This document shows, piece after piece, positions 46,401 to 58,497 of a stretch of 64,000 nt of DNA. Origin of the DNA: Caenorhabditis remanei. Lineage: Eukaryota > Nematoda > Chromadorea > Rhabditida > Rhabditidae. The first letter of the stretch is position 1. Each line of letters starts with the position of its first letter. The translations under genes were made by a program, and so were the position numbers. The DNA is taken from positions 3,224,001-3,288,000 of the forward strand of contig NC_071331.1 of NCBI RefSeq assembly GCF_010183535.1, read 5' to 3'. The notes below the pieces were generated by a model, which ran no database searches, was not told where the DNA came from, and saw only the letters and a list, made by a program, of their open reading frames with translations.

Positions 46401-47990
46401 CAGTGCGCGTCATAAAGATAGCCCCCCTAGCGATTATGTCAGATCTGGCTCAGCCGTAAGTTTTCTTGAAAAATGGGTAACAGCATTCGATTCCTCGGGC
46501 GAAATAACCCCCGGGCGCAAAGTTTCATGAATCTCCTACAAAAACTACGGGTACACCATCGAAAACTTGAAAAATAGGCCGCGTCATAAAGATAGCCCCC
46601 CTTGAGAATTTTCAATTTCTCCATAATTTTTTTCCGTTTTTTCACTTAAAAACGTTTTCAATCGATAAAATTCGCATTTTTATCAGCGTTATCTTATTTT
46701 TTTCCACACTTTTACAGCAAAAATTCTACTTTGAAGAGCCAGTTTATGCTAAAAAGTGCAAAAATCGGGATTTTTGAGGAAAACGATCGTAATTCGCATT
46801 TCAAATAGAGGGAGCAATATTTTTGCACGGTATTTTACTTTTTTCGGTACTTGCCTGATAATTTTATCTTACATTTGGCTGAAAAAAGCGGCTCTGAATG
46901 CTCAGAGGCCATCCCAATGTGAAGGAAATTCACTTAAAAAGATGGTTTTGAGCTTCTTCAAGATGAAAAACGTTTGAGAATCTGTTTTTGAAGTGGAATC
47001 TTTTTGAGAATGGTTTAAATAAACTTTTGTTATGTCACTAAGACATTTCTAAGAGACCTTACCAGGTTACAGATAAGTACTAGCAGTAGAAATCATGGTC
47101 AAGTTATTTTCACAAAGGAATATTGTGTTCTCGAATCAATAGTAAGTTTAAGAGATTTAAAATTATTCGAAATGAGTGAAAAAACCTTCAAACAAAAACA
47201 ATGTTCGTAGTTTCTTTTCAAAAAGTTGTCTACTCATCGTTAAACTCACGATATCCAGTGTTTTACTAGTGAAAAAAGATTTGGGACACTAGATCATGAT
47301 TTGAAAGACTAGTACTTGTTACTAATTGGTCGAAGTAGTTCAGCTATGTCTTGGCAATAACATGAGACTTGATTCTACTATTTCTTTCAAAAACTATACC
47401 ATAAAAACAGATTCTCAAACGTTTTTCATCTTGAAGAAGCTCAAAACCATCTTCCTAAGTGAATTTCCTTCACATTGGGATGGCCTCTGAGCATTCAGAG
47501 CCGCTTTTTTCAGCCAAAAGTAAAATAAAATTATCAGACAAGTACCGAAAAAAGTAAAATACGTGCAAAAATATTGATCCCTCTATTTGAAATGCGAATT
47601 ACGATAGTTTTCCTCAAAAATCCCGATTTTTGGACTTTTTAGCATAAACTGGCTCTTCAAAGTAGAATTTTTGCTGGAAAAGTATGGAGAAAAATAAAAT
47701 AAAGCTGATAAAAATGCGAATTTTATTGATTAAAAACGCTTTTAAGTGAAAAAACGGAAAAAAATCATGGAGAAATTGAAAATTCTCAAGGGGGGCTATC
47801 TTTATGACGCGGCCTATTTTTCAAGTTTTCGATGGTGTACCCGTAGTTTTTGTAGGAGATTCATGAAACTTTGCGCCCGGGGGTTATTTCGCCCGAGGAA
47901 TCGAATGCTGTTACCCATTTTTCAAGAAAACTTACGGCTGAGCCAGATCTGACATAATCGCAAGGGGGGCTATCTTTATGACGCGCACTG
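46401..47990. mobile_element. Foldback Tc1/mariner-like MITE, ~590-bp arms
   Basis: TA on both sides (46399-46400 and 47991-47992). Ends CAGTGCGCGTCATAAAGATA followed by a C6 run. Arms 46401 to about 46993 and about 47404-47990 are near-identical reverse complements; the spacer of about 410 bp has no ORF of note. The identical 68-codon ORFs in each arm (46439-46645, 47746-47952) are symmetry artefacts. No transposase. Confidence 0.88.
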
Positions 47991-49018
47991 TATAATGTAA
48001 TTTAAAAAAAACCTTTTCTATATTTATTTAGTTATTATTTTCGTTCCATTGATATCTGCTCTGTAACATTAATTTTAAAATTCAAAATAACTTTACTTTC
48101 GTTTCAGATGTCTACTGTTTTATTACAAAACTATAAAAAAAGAAGATGATACAAAAGTCAGTTATCGAAATGGAATTTGTCTCTGGGAAAACTAGTAAAG
48201 AAATAAACCTCGTTCCGGAAAAATGACATGTTTGTGACAGTGAATGCTACAAAAGTGTGATACAACAGTAATTCTTTTCCTGCTTCTAGAGAGACATAAA
48301 CATTCATTCTTCAAAAAACGAACGCTATCAATTCCGCTCCGAATCAAAACGCCCTGATTGATATGACTTCGCAGAAAATATTATATGGCACAGTGCAAAA
48401 AAAAAAACTAACTCGGTTCCAAAATGAACTCGTCAGACAGATGAATAGCTTGCTTATCTCACTATCAGGGAACTGTGAAAACAGTTCATCTTCCAGTTCC
48501 AGTTCTAGTTACGCTTTATTTCTGTGATGATTCGTAATATAGAGGCAATCCAACTACAAAACACATTTCCTTCGCACCGAAGATTCGTTTCGAAAACCAT
48601 CGCTCAATATAAAAATTTGAAGAAACTGGAGATATTGAAAAGTAAATGTCGTTAAAAAATGAGAACTTCCGTTGTTCAGTAACTTACCATTTGATTCAAT
48701 GCAAAAAAGAAATAATGTTGCAACTGGTTTTTTGTTGATTTTCTTCTGAAAACTGCAAAAATTACTCTGAAATACCAGAAAAAGCCGCGAATGTTGTAAA
48801 ACAAAAAATTCAAGATTGCCATGAAACAGAGATCTATTATTTTGCAGCTCCGATTACGACACGGGTTTTCCAAGCCCATTACTGTTTATTTTTGAAATGG
48901 AAGAAATAAAAATAAACGTTCATTGATATTTAATTGTTACAATAATAAAAACTGCGTGCTCTGAATTAGTTGTCTGAATTAGTTATTAGTTGTGAATTTT
49001 TCCAAGATGCACAAAAAA

Positions 49019-49039
49019 CACTGCTCTAATGATGTGCCA
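49019..49039 (-). ncRNA. Candidate 21U-RNA (piRNA)
   Basis: Minus-strand core at 49078-49085, start T at 49039 (39 nt). Confidence 0.44.
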
Positions 49040-50279
49040 TTAATTTATAAATTTTTGATATAGACTCATTCAATTTTTGAAACAGACAAAAATTATGTTT
49101 CGTACATTCTTTTTATTGTACACTCTCTGATGACTTTCATTTCCAGAAAATGAAAGGGACATAGTAAAAGAGCAGTAAATAAGGGATTATATCACTTATC
49201 ACTATAACAGTATTTGCTTTACAACACATGAAATTTTCTCTTTTTCTGGCTAGTATGATTTGGATTTGACTTCGGAAAATAGAAACAAATTATTTCAGCT
49301 TACGGGAAAACAATGTTATTAAAAAACCAAAAGATGATAAGAAGAAAGCTGACCAACAACTGAACTTGCTTGTGACTAAAATAGAGCTCCACCGTAATCT
49401 ATACGCGATTGACCGCAGAATAAACATCCTATATTTATAATTATTGTGAAAGTGTTACTTTTGCAAAAAACAAAATCCGTTTCAACTTCAAGACAAAACA
49501 TTCGATTTTGACATTGTATATTGTTTTTCTGAGAAAAATTGTTAAGTTTTGAGAAATCACGCCTTTCAGTTTTCGGTGAAACAATTGAAATTTCATGTTT
49601 CAATGCAATGTGAACAGTCTTCACGTTTTTTCTCGATATTGCGATTTTCTCGATATTGTCGTCTCGCATATGCAACTTGTATGTTCACAATTGTACAAAC
49701 AAAAGAGTATGTTAGCAAAGCACTGGTAAAAGTGTTTTAAATTGAAAAATTACAGCAAGATCTAAATTTTTAAAGCTTCATCAAATCCCCAACTGGAGAT
49801 CTTATCATAGAATGTCAGGAAAACAGTAATTTAGTTTTGACTTAAGAAAAGAAGAAAGAAAAACAACTGTGTTTTTATGACTTGAACTCACCAATCATTT
49901 TGATCGAAACCCTGGAATACTGTTAAGAATCTGTTAAAAAGATGAATTTTTAAAAAAATCACAAGAATAACAGCCAATTTCACACTGCTTGATTATTATA
50001 TAACACTTTTATTAGGAAACAGACCTTTTCGTTTTTTATATGTATGTAATATCGTCAACCCAGCACACTTTTCCGTTGATACAACTTTTACTTCTTTTTT
50101 GAAATTGTAACTTTCACACAAAAAATAAGAGTCTGTCTATTTTCTCCTATCGCATTCATTGAAAAAATCGACTTCAAGATGAACGTTGTTTTTTCAATAA
50201 TGTGCCAGACGGTGCTAATCCTAATAATTGAAAATTTTGTATAATTATGAGATGGCTTATCGAAACAGTAATCTCACTA

Positions 50280-51952
50280 GGGAAGGTCACCGAGTCAGTG
50301 TGGAGTTATGGGGCGTGACCTATATCATTGGAAAGCTGAGAAAACGCTGATTCAAAATATATATTCAGTTTTTGCCTTCGAGGTCTGGTATTCGAGAAAA
50401 ACGAGGTCAAAGTTTGGACCCCTAACAAGTCATTACATTACCGACGTGTGTAAAATATCGGCAGCGTGGTGTAGGTGGTAGCAGAGGTGGTCAATGCGCA
50501 ACCACTTTTTGGTTTTTTGAGTTTCGTTTTTTGAATCGGGAATTGATTTGTTTTCAAAGTTCTGTTCAAATAGATAAAAAGAGAAATTTTAAAAAACCAA
50601 CAAAAAAAAACTTGGTGGCCGGCCGGGATTGAACCAAAAAGTGGTTGCGCATTGACCACCTCTGCTACACAGGTGAACCGCTGTGGATCCTATATGTGAT
50701 CGCGCGGTGGCGTATATGCAGCTAGAAAGAATCAGGGTTGTGTCCTATATGTGTCCATATGGATCCACGCGCGGTCGGCCGAAAACGTGTGCCGCATATG
50801 GATCGTATATGGATCGTATATGGAACCTATATGGATAGCATAATCAGCAGTAATTCTACCAATCACATTTGGTTGATTATTCTGTATGAAACACTAGAAA
50901 GACATAATTCATTGTTGTGATTGTTATGTAATGCTATAATGTTGTTTTACTTTTCCTTTTTCAACTTGTTCACTTTCCATTTCTCGGACTTGTACATTTT
51001 CTCCGTTTTTTCTCAAAGTTCTTCATTTTTCAACAGATAATGGCAATATTTCGTGAAAAATTGAAAACCACACAGGATTTCATATTTAACAAAAATTAGA
51101 TTGGCGGTTATAAAACAATTTTTGATGCTCGAGTTTTTCTTTTAACTCTGAAAGAAAAATTATACCCGTCGATGAAATTCGAAGTCTTGTATTTTGACTT
51201 TACTTCGGTATGACAACTGCTTACTTTCTTACCTTTAAATCCACCTGAAAAATATGATTTCTTATCATACCGAAGTAAAGAAAAACACAAGAATCGAACT
51301 TCTCAACACAAAGTAAAACTCAAAGTTTCTTGAGAAAACGACAAGTTTTCTATTGAAAAAAGACATTTCCGCAAATTTAAATATTTTTATTTTTACTTTT
51401 GAAGTTTGCCATTATCTGTTTTCTGCAAAAAAAATGAAGAAAATCGGTGAAAAACTACGAGAAACAGAGAAAATGGGCCCGGACTTATAAAAAATAATGT
51501 CGCGTAGATTTACGGTAAACAACACGCCCACGTGTAATTCCGGAGTGTCGTTGCGGCGGCCGGCCGCTAGGCTCAAATATGGACCATATATGGAACGTAT
51601 ATGGATGCTATATGGATGCACGCGCGGCCAGTACAAGGAAAAGACGACAGCACATATACGCCACACGCGCGGTCCACGTTTCATTTGGGGACACATATAG
51701 GACGCTATATGCACACTTTCACATATAGGATCCATCGCGGTTCACCTGTGCTACCACCTACACCACGCTGCCGATATTTTACACACGTCGGTAATGTAAT
51801 GACTTGTTAGGGGTCCAAACTTTGACCTCGTTTTTCTCGAATACCAGACCTCGAAGGCAAAAACTGAATATATATTTTGAATCAGCGTTTTCTCAGCTTT
51901 CCAATGATATAGGTCACGCCCCATAACTCCACACTGACTCGGTGACCTTCCC
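50280..51952. mobile_element. Foldback element with nested insertion
   Basis: TA at 50278-50279 and 51953-51954 with ends GGGAAGGTCACCGAG and its reverse complement; a 3-bp TCA is also present at each side, so TA or a 3-bp target cannot be separated. Arms of about 200 bp (50280-50480 and 51735-51952) continue into related inner zones rich in ATATGGATC-like words and CGCGCGG. The left arm is interrupted by the 185-bp element at 50481-50665. The spacer holds a further ~35-bp inverted repeat around TTACTTCGGTATGA (51203-51216 and 51266-51279). Confidence 0.75.
50481..50665. mobile_element. 185-bp TA-flanked MITE with tRNA-like arm
   Basis: Flanked by TA (50479-50480 and 50666-50667); ends GCAGAGGTGGTCAATGCGC and its reverse complement. 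The right arm of the host element shows the uninterrupted site. Read on the minus strand, the right end runs through GGTGGTCAATGCGCAACCAC, then GGTTCAATCCC, then GGCCGGCCACCA, resembling an anticodon-like stem, a T-arm/B box and a CCA-like 3' end. Confidence 0.7.
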
Positions 51953-52681
51953 TAGTCAGTTGCATATATCTTGATTGGACCGAATTTGTTCTAGACAGGC
52001 GACATCAAAAAAATAGCTTTGAAAAGTATACCGTTGACGAACTTCCGATTGAATTAAGTCAAAACTGTATTCTTATTTCCCTTAAGAATTGAAACAGTGT
52101 TATTTGTTTTTTTTTAGCCTGTGGAGCTTGACTATGAGTTTAGGTGTTCTCCACAATGATGGTTATGGATATTATTGTTCTCAGTCCAAAGTTTGAACGT
52201 CTGTATTCAGCACTTGTCTTTGAACAATTATTTATTGCCGGGCAACCATAATGCCGACTAATCCAGAGGACTTCATTGAATTCAGTATTTACTGAAAACT
52301 AAAAAATAATGTTTCAAATATCAGTTTTCTGTAGCAGCAATAATTTGAGATATTCAAAATGAGTCAGACTTGAATCTAAACATTTTTCAACTTTTTTCAC
52401 GATTTAAAAGAAAAAAACAAACGTTTTCCCTAAAAATGCATATTTATTACAAAAATTCTGATAGTATGTATGTATTATAGAACGGATCAGATTTTCAATA
52501 TCCAAACTGCGTAAAATACGGAACACGGTGATAATTCAAAATTATAAGAACTTTGATACTAATAAAAGCGATGTCTATAATAATTTATCAGCAATTTGAA
52601 ACCGATGAATTGTTTTTAAAAAGGACTTACGGACACATGATTTGAAGGAAGCATTGACTCAATGATATTGTATTTTTTTAC

Positions 52682-52702
52682 AAAATAAGCTGCTGTAAAA
52701 AA
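52682..52702 (-). ncRNA. Candidate 21U-RNA (piRNA)
   Basis: Minus-strand core at 52740-52747, start T at 52702 (38 nt). The duplicate at 45454-45461 has the variant CGAAACAG, so the exact core is specific to this copy. Confidence 0.42.
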
Positions 52703-52869
52703 TTATAGTTGATGGTACAATAGAACATTATCGGTTTCTTGAAACAGTATTGAATTCCACTTTGAATGAATGATTTGATATGTTGTCTATTCAATAAAAA
52801 ATGTTCAAATCAGTAAACTTCAGCAAACTATGAGTTATGAGACCGGCAACCGAATTTCGTTCCATTGAA

Positions 52870-54900
52870 GAGCAGCCGAATCATGGGAGTCGTGCGCCAG
52901 CTTTTGAAATTCACAAAATGTTATTTCAGTAAAAAATTTCATGTTTCTAAAGTATGTTATTCAAGAACCATTGTGCAGCTTTTCCGGTGTTTGGAAGAAA
53001 ATTGTTTATTTATTGATAAACACTGTGGACTGCGCTCAAAAAGAGTCAAAGGAGCACCAGTAAATTGGTGAAGGGAATTTGGTGACTAAGTGAAACGTAA
53101 ATTCTTATTTAAAAAACACAGTTTCTTTCGACTTTTGACTAAATATATGTTTTTTCACTTGTAAACTGTGAACATACTTTTCTTGAAATTGAATTCAAGA
53201 GGATTAAGGATTAATGTGATTTTATATGAAATTATTTCTGTTTTGGGTGAAACATGAGAAAATAGTGTTAATTTCATATGGTTATGAAATTAAGGTTTTT
53301 TTTGCCTTTTTTGAATTCTTTATCTAGAATTACTTTGTACTTTATTATCAGTTGGTTTAAAAAAATTTCGCTGTCACAGTTTTCTGTGAAGAAAAAAAAA
53401 TGATACTTCGAATTAGTCAAGTATTATGATCTGCGCACATCGGGTAATGAAAATTGAAGAATGAAACAATTAATGTTTTGAATGTCGAAAAATTTATCAG
53501 AGAGAGAATCTGGAATCACTTTAACAAAGCAATGCATATAGCTAATATTTAATGAAAAAAACGCGATTCCGACAAAAAAACTATCATGGAGCATAACATA
53601 TTTTAATTTTTTAAAGGGAAAAAAAACAGTAAATTTCATTAAGACAAACCTGATTTTTGAAAGATTGTTATATTAACGGAACACTAAAAATCAATTCCTC
53701 TCTAAATTATGTCAGTTTGCTGTATCAGGAATATTTTGAATAACGTTACTACTGAATTCTCAACGTTTTGGTGTTTCCAAATTCCCAGCATTGCCTTTCT
53801 TGTATTAGCACGGCACGCTTTGACAACCGCGCTCTACTCAAAGAAAATTGCGTAAGAAATTGAGAGACTCGGAAAAAATAAATATTTCTCCAGGGCATTT
53901 CGTGGAAGCGCTTTGTAAGAATTGTGCCAAGCTTATAACTAAAATAATTTTCATGTTAAATTATGTACAAAATTTTTGATACGACAGTCAACAATTATTT
54001 ATTTTTCAAAGTGACAAAATAGCTTCAAGAAACAGTAAGCTTCATGATCACTTTTAATTATAATTAGGTTAACAAGAATTAGAAACCAATAAATATTCCT
54101 TGCATTCTTCATATTAGCACGGCACGCTTCTTACAATCGCGCTTTACCGAAACCAAAGAAAACTGTGTGCGAAGTTTTAATTATTCACTTTATCTGGCTA
54201 TTTCGTTGAATATCTATCTTTTTTCATTTAACTAACCTTACTATTAGTTACGGCTATCTCTTCCCCTTGCCATTATGTCTGTATTTACTACCCACCGTTT
54301 TACTTTTTTCCTCATTTCCCGATTTCTAAATATCATGTCCTCCTTTATTTTTTTAACTCGAAACTGTCTCGTGAGGGACAGTTTCTAGTCTTTTGTATCA
54401 TTATGTTTTCCTTTTAGTCACAATAAATAAATAAAATAAGTTGAGAGACTCAGAAATGAGAAGAAATTTTTCAAGGGCATTTCGGTGGTGCGCAGTTGTA
54501 AGAACTGTGCCGAGCTAATATAAGGAAAGTTCAAAAAGAACTCAGTAAAGCTGAACTTCTCTTTAAAATATATCAGTTTACTGTGACATGAATGATTTGA
54601 ATAACGTAACTTCTTAAAATGAGGCTCTCTAGAAAATTTTTATATTAGATTATATGGGTATTCAAAAACTTGAATTTACCTGTCTTTAAAACTTTCCAGT
54701 TATATAGTGAGAAAAAAAAGATCAATTTGAAAAATCACCTTGGATTTATTCATCGAGGAACTTATAATCAATTAATTATGTACATAATTATAAGGAGAGT
54801 TTAGAGTATTTGAAGAAGGAAAAATGCAAAACTTGAGAAGAACCACAAATAAAAATTGGAAGAGACCGGCAATTTAACAAGGAAAAAGAAAGGCGGGAAG
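52870..54900. other. A/T-rich intergenic DNA
   Basis: ORFs of 60-71 codons only, with no recognisable product. Two related blocks (about 53785-53945 and 54105-54525) share TATTAGCACGGCACGCTT, GAGAGACTC and GGGCATTTCG words and resemble parts of the family at 57.6-63 kb. The last motif-like site is the variant AGAAACAG at 54028. Confidence 0.4.
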
Positions 54901-55055
54901 GAAAAATTGAAAGTGAACAACCGAATAAAACTATTATAAATTATATGGAATGCACAAAATTGCGGACATACATACATTCGAGTATCTCAAGGGGAGAAAG
55001 TGAAAGCAAGGAAATCATGGATTGGCGCTACAAATAAGGCAAAAAGGAAAAAAAA

Positions 55056-56763
55056 TTAGTTGGTATTGAAGACGTTACCAAGATTTCTTCTGCCGACATT
55101 CATGAACATCTCTCCGAGATCGTTAGTTTTGGTGGTGTTGATTTCAGCCATCATTTGTGCGTGAGCCGCGCGAATCAGGTCCATCTTTTTTGGATCCTTT
55201 CTGGCTTTCCGCATTACATCACGATGAATTGCCATCATATCTGCTTCAAAGTCTTGGAGATCCTGTTCTGATGGAGCTGGGTTCTGAAATTTAAACATTC
55301 AAAATATGATTCTAATGTTTGGAGCATAGTTGTCAACCGAACGCGAAAATCGCTTCAAACTGAGTTATATGAGCTGAAAAATATACCAAAATACACGTCT
55401 TATTAGGGAATGACTTGCACAATGGTTGGAGATACAGAACATGATATATATTGGCGGAAAGTTGACGTTTCACTGATTTATATCATGTTGTGTATCTCCA
55501 ACTATTGTGCGAGTCATTCCCTAGTTAGGAAGTTTTTTATCCCTAATATACTAAGAGTCAAATGACTGATTATTAATCTACCGCGGGCCGGGTTAGAAAG
55601 CCTTTTTCGCCCAATTTTGCGTTTTTTTGGCATTTTATCCCGACCCGCGGTACATTAACGACTATTTATACGGCCCGTAGGTGGGTCACAGACTTAGTTC
55701 TCGGTGAGAGCTACATTTTGGTATATTGTTCAGCTCACACGACTCAGTTTGAAACGAGTTACGCGGTTAACAAGTACGGCTTTGATAACTTACAACAGAC
55801 GCAGACGAATCGGGCTCCATTGGTCCGGATGTGTCCATGGTTTGATCGGCGGGAACGAAAGCGAACGATGCTTTTGGCATTGTCGCAGGGAGATACGAAG
55901 CGGCTATTGTCGACTGATCTGGTACAACTTCAACATTTCGACGTTTGGCCGGTGTAGCTGAGTAATACTCCGCCTTGATGGCGTTCAGAGGCAATGTGGG
56001 TCTGAAAAATGATTGCCTTTAAAGTTTTAAGAAAAAATAGAAGAAGAAGAAAACTTACTTAACACTTGCTGGTGTGGCGGGTGCTGGTGTGGCGGGTGCT
56101 GGTGGCATGAGGTCCTCATCGTCATCGTCGTCACTATCATCCTCGCCCAGATCAATGACAATCGGGGCTCCATTTTCATCAACAAGGTTCGCCGATCTCA
56201 TTTTCTTTTCCATCTTCTCCGTGCGGAAGGCTTTTACAAATGGATAAGTCGGCCATGCCCATAGCTTCTCCTCAACCTCCTTTGGGGAAAGCTTATCCGT
56301 TTTGATATGCTTCAGAAGGCGGTTGTAGAGGTGCTGCTTTGCGGATCGAAGGCAATCCCTTATGATTGAGGCTGAAAAAAGTACAAAAATATAAATAAAA
56401 ATAAAAATAATAGAACTTACGATGCACGACGAGTCCCGTTCTTTTATACACTGAGACTGCAGTTGTGCAGTACCATTTGTGAATATTCGCTCTATTCTTG
56501 GCACCTTCCATTGGATATTTGGTGCTGGAGTCCAGAATGATCCACTCGAGCAACTGCTTACTGTTTCTGGAGACAACAGTCGCCCACTTTTGCTCCTGCA
56601 CATTTGGAGCTTGAATTGCGAACAGGTACTGAGGCATTGTCATGTGCGCACCGGGATTCTCAACTGGCAGAGAAGGAAGGACGACGTGTGGTGGTACCGG
56701 AAGTTCTTCCCAGAGTGGACGAGCGACGGGCTCTTGTTTTGGCATGCGCATTTCAGACTGCAT
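55056..56763 (-). CDS. Unknown four-exon gene, 363 aa, acidic and Pro/Ala-rich
   Basis: Exons on the minus strand: 56763-56421, 56371-56059, 56001-55794 and 55283-55056, 1092 nt in consistent phase, each with GTAAGT-type donors and TTTCAG acceptors. The start MQSEMRMPKQEPVARPLWEE lies one base after a TTTCCAG, likely an SL trans-splice acceptor. Residues about 60-150 (KQLLEWIILDSSTKYPMEGA and on through SIIRDCLRSAKQHLYNRLLK) look like a compact helical domain, possibly DNA- or chromatin-related, but no family is certain. An acidic run (DLGEDDSDDDDDEDL) and a PAPATPAPATPA stretch follow. The C-terminal exon is charged and helical (EADMMAIHRDVMRKARKDPK). Probably nuclear. Intron 3 is enlarged by nested MITEs. 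Confidence 0.72.
55325..55778. mobile_element. MITE with two nested palindromes in intron 3
   Basis: Inverted arms of about 60 bp (55325-55390 and 55712-55778; shared words CGCTTCAAACTGAG and ATATACCAAAAT) enclose two TA-flanked palindromes: 55406-55522 (GGGAATGACTTGCACAAT ends) and 55581-55650 (CCGCGGGCCGGG ends). No outer target duplication was found, so the outer boundary is approximate. The intron's donor (55793) and acceptor (55284) are unaffected. Confidence 0.6.
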
Positions 56764-56969
56764 TCTGGAAATGGAAATTAAAGAGTGGAAAAGAAACAGG
56801 AAGTAAGGATGATGATGAACGGAAAGCGGAAATACGAAAGATGGATAACGAAATTCGAAAACGGAAAATTTTGGGGGCGAAACCGGAGGTTTCAAAACCG
56901 GGAATTCCAAAACCATCACATTTCGCCACCAATTGTGAAGAAAATCCCTTTAAAAAAGGATGAAAAAAG

Positions 56970-57146
56970 GATGAAAAAAGACCCATCCATCATAATTGTA
57001 AAAAATTGAATTAATTTCTTTCTTAAGAGCAATAAAACGTGATTTTTGGGTAGAAAATAACTTTTTGATACAGTAAAACCGGGTTTCAGAAAATATGATT
57101 TTCAGCTATTTTAGCCAGCAAATTTTTTTAAATGTAACAGTTTTAA
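56970..57146. repeat. Fragment of the 60-kb inverted-repeat family
   Basis: From CCATCCATCATAATTGTAAA to AAATGTAACAGTTTTA it matches 60140-60282, including AAAACGTGATTTTTGG and GATACAGTAAAACCGG. It ends exactly where the GGATAAA array begins. Confidence 0.65.
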
Positions 57147-57375
57147 GGATAAAGGATAAAGGATAAAGGATAAAGGATAAAGGATAAAGGATAAAGGATA
57201 AAGGATAAAGGATAAAGGATAAAGGATAAAGGATAAAGGATAAAGGATAAAGGATAAAGGATAAAGGATAAAGGATAAATTATAAAGGATAAAGGATAAA
57301 GGATAAAAGATAAAGGATAAAGGATAAAGGATAAAGGATAAAGGATAAATTATAAAGGATAAAGGATAAAGGAAT
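57147..57375. repeat. Tandem array of GGATAAA
   Basis: About 32 nearly perfect copies of the 7-bp unit, with a few AATTATAA and AAAGATA variants. The Tyr/Pro/Leu-rich frame on the minus strand is a repeat artefact, not a gene. Confidence 0.95.
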
Positions 57376-57888
57376 GGGTAAAGGTAAACGGTAAAGGGAA
57401 AAAGAAAAAGGATCAAGGATAAAGGTAAGGTTTCACGTTTCGTGTCAAAATGTCATGGTTTCAAAACGTCTCAAATTTCAAACGTTGGTTTCAAGATGTC
57501 CTGAAGCCATCTTTTCGCTACCGCAGTAAAGCGCGGATGGGAAAATTATAGGAAGCAACGTCAAGTATTCAGTTTGAATTCAAAGTCTAGCGCGACAAAA
57601 CCTCGCGGCAATATTGCCAAAGTGGGAGGAGCCAATTAACCCCTACACACAGATCACATTTTCAAGGAAAACAGAGTACTAACTACTATCCCATTGGCAG
57701 AGGAAGAAAACAAGGGAGACACAGGAGACGAGAGGGTCTTGATAGAGAGTGTACGCTCTACAACAGCGAATCGTCGACTTTCGAAATAAATATTTAGAAG
57801 AGAGACCGATGCATTCATTCATGCGTAGAGAAACCCAATGAATGGAGGGAGCAGAGAAACACACAAACATATAAAGGGAGAGATTGTG

Positions 57889-57931
<43 letters not shown>

Positions 57932-58401
57932 GAAAATTGCGAAAGACAAGAATATTCTTCTTTTTCCTCTTTTACTCCCATGCGGCGACAGCTGTTGGAA
58001 GTTAGGAAAAGTGAGAGAGAGAGAGAGAGAGAGGAGACGTGCAGAAATGTGTATGAGAGAAAAGATTTGCACGCTCCCGCAACTAGGACACACTATGCGT
58101 TTCTTTTTCCTCTCCATCTTTTTCGCTCTCCGCTGCTGAGAGAAGAGAGAAGACAAGAGACAAAGTCGCTGCTTTCTTTCTAAATCGATAGAAGAGAGAG
58201 TGTGTAAAATGAAGAGAGCGAGACGCAAGGAGTGTCGTCGTGTGAGGAATTGAGAGACGGAGAAAAAGTGTTTCGATGGAGCGCACTAATCAAAACAGTG
58301 CAGCGTCAGTAAGGATGAAAATTTTTGACGATCTTGAAAGAATAGCTATTGGAAGACATCGTGCGAGGCGCAACGACCCCAACGAACAAATTTGATTTTG
58401 T

Positions 58402-58497
58402 TTTCCGGTCCTCGAGCACATTTCTTACATTTTCCGGTCCTCGAGCACATTTGTTTTCCGGTCCTTGAGCACGTTTTCCGGTTCTCGAGCACATCAC
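58402..58497. repeat. ~25-bp minisatellite, four units
   Basis: The unit TTTTCCGGTCCTCGAGCACA repeats about four times with variable spacing. Confidence 0.85.

Larger units (their letters stand above)
48470..52870. repeat. Second segmental duplication, copy 2
   Basis: Counterpart of 39240-45655, interrupted by the 50280-51952 element. It contains several candidate piRNA motifs, most of them not shared with copy 1. Confidence 0.65.
889..54100. other. Candidate motif-dependent piRNA (21U-RNA) domain
   Basis: Thirty-six exact copies of CTGTTTCA (or TGAAACAG for the minus strand) were found outside coding exons by reading every line, and about 25 more copies differ only in the last base. In A/T-rich DNA of this size only a few would be expected. 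In 28 of 36 a YRNT tetranucleotide has its T 38-41 nt past the core, where chance would give roughly a quarter. In C. elegans this core plus YRNT is the promoter and start of Pol II-transcribed 21U-RNA genes, which feed the PRG-1 Argonaute in the germline. Both strands are used without clear order. Mobile insertions and the 41.6-44.5 kb insertion interrupt the signal. Assignment of the domain is inference from motif geometry; no small-RNA data were seen. Confidence 0.72.

Noticed and set aside
46439..47952. Identical 68-codon ORFs at 46439-46645 and 47746-47952
   Set aside because: They are mirror images in the two arms of the foldback element, with no family resemblance.
57111..57416. 101-codon ORF rich in ILYPLSF
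   Set aside because: A pure translation of the GGATAAA microsatellite.
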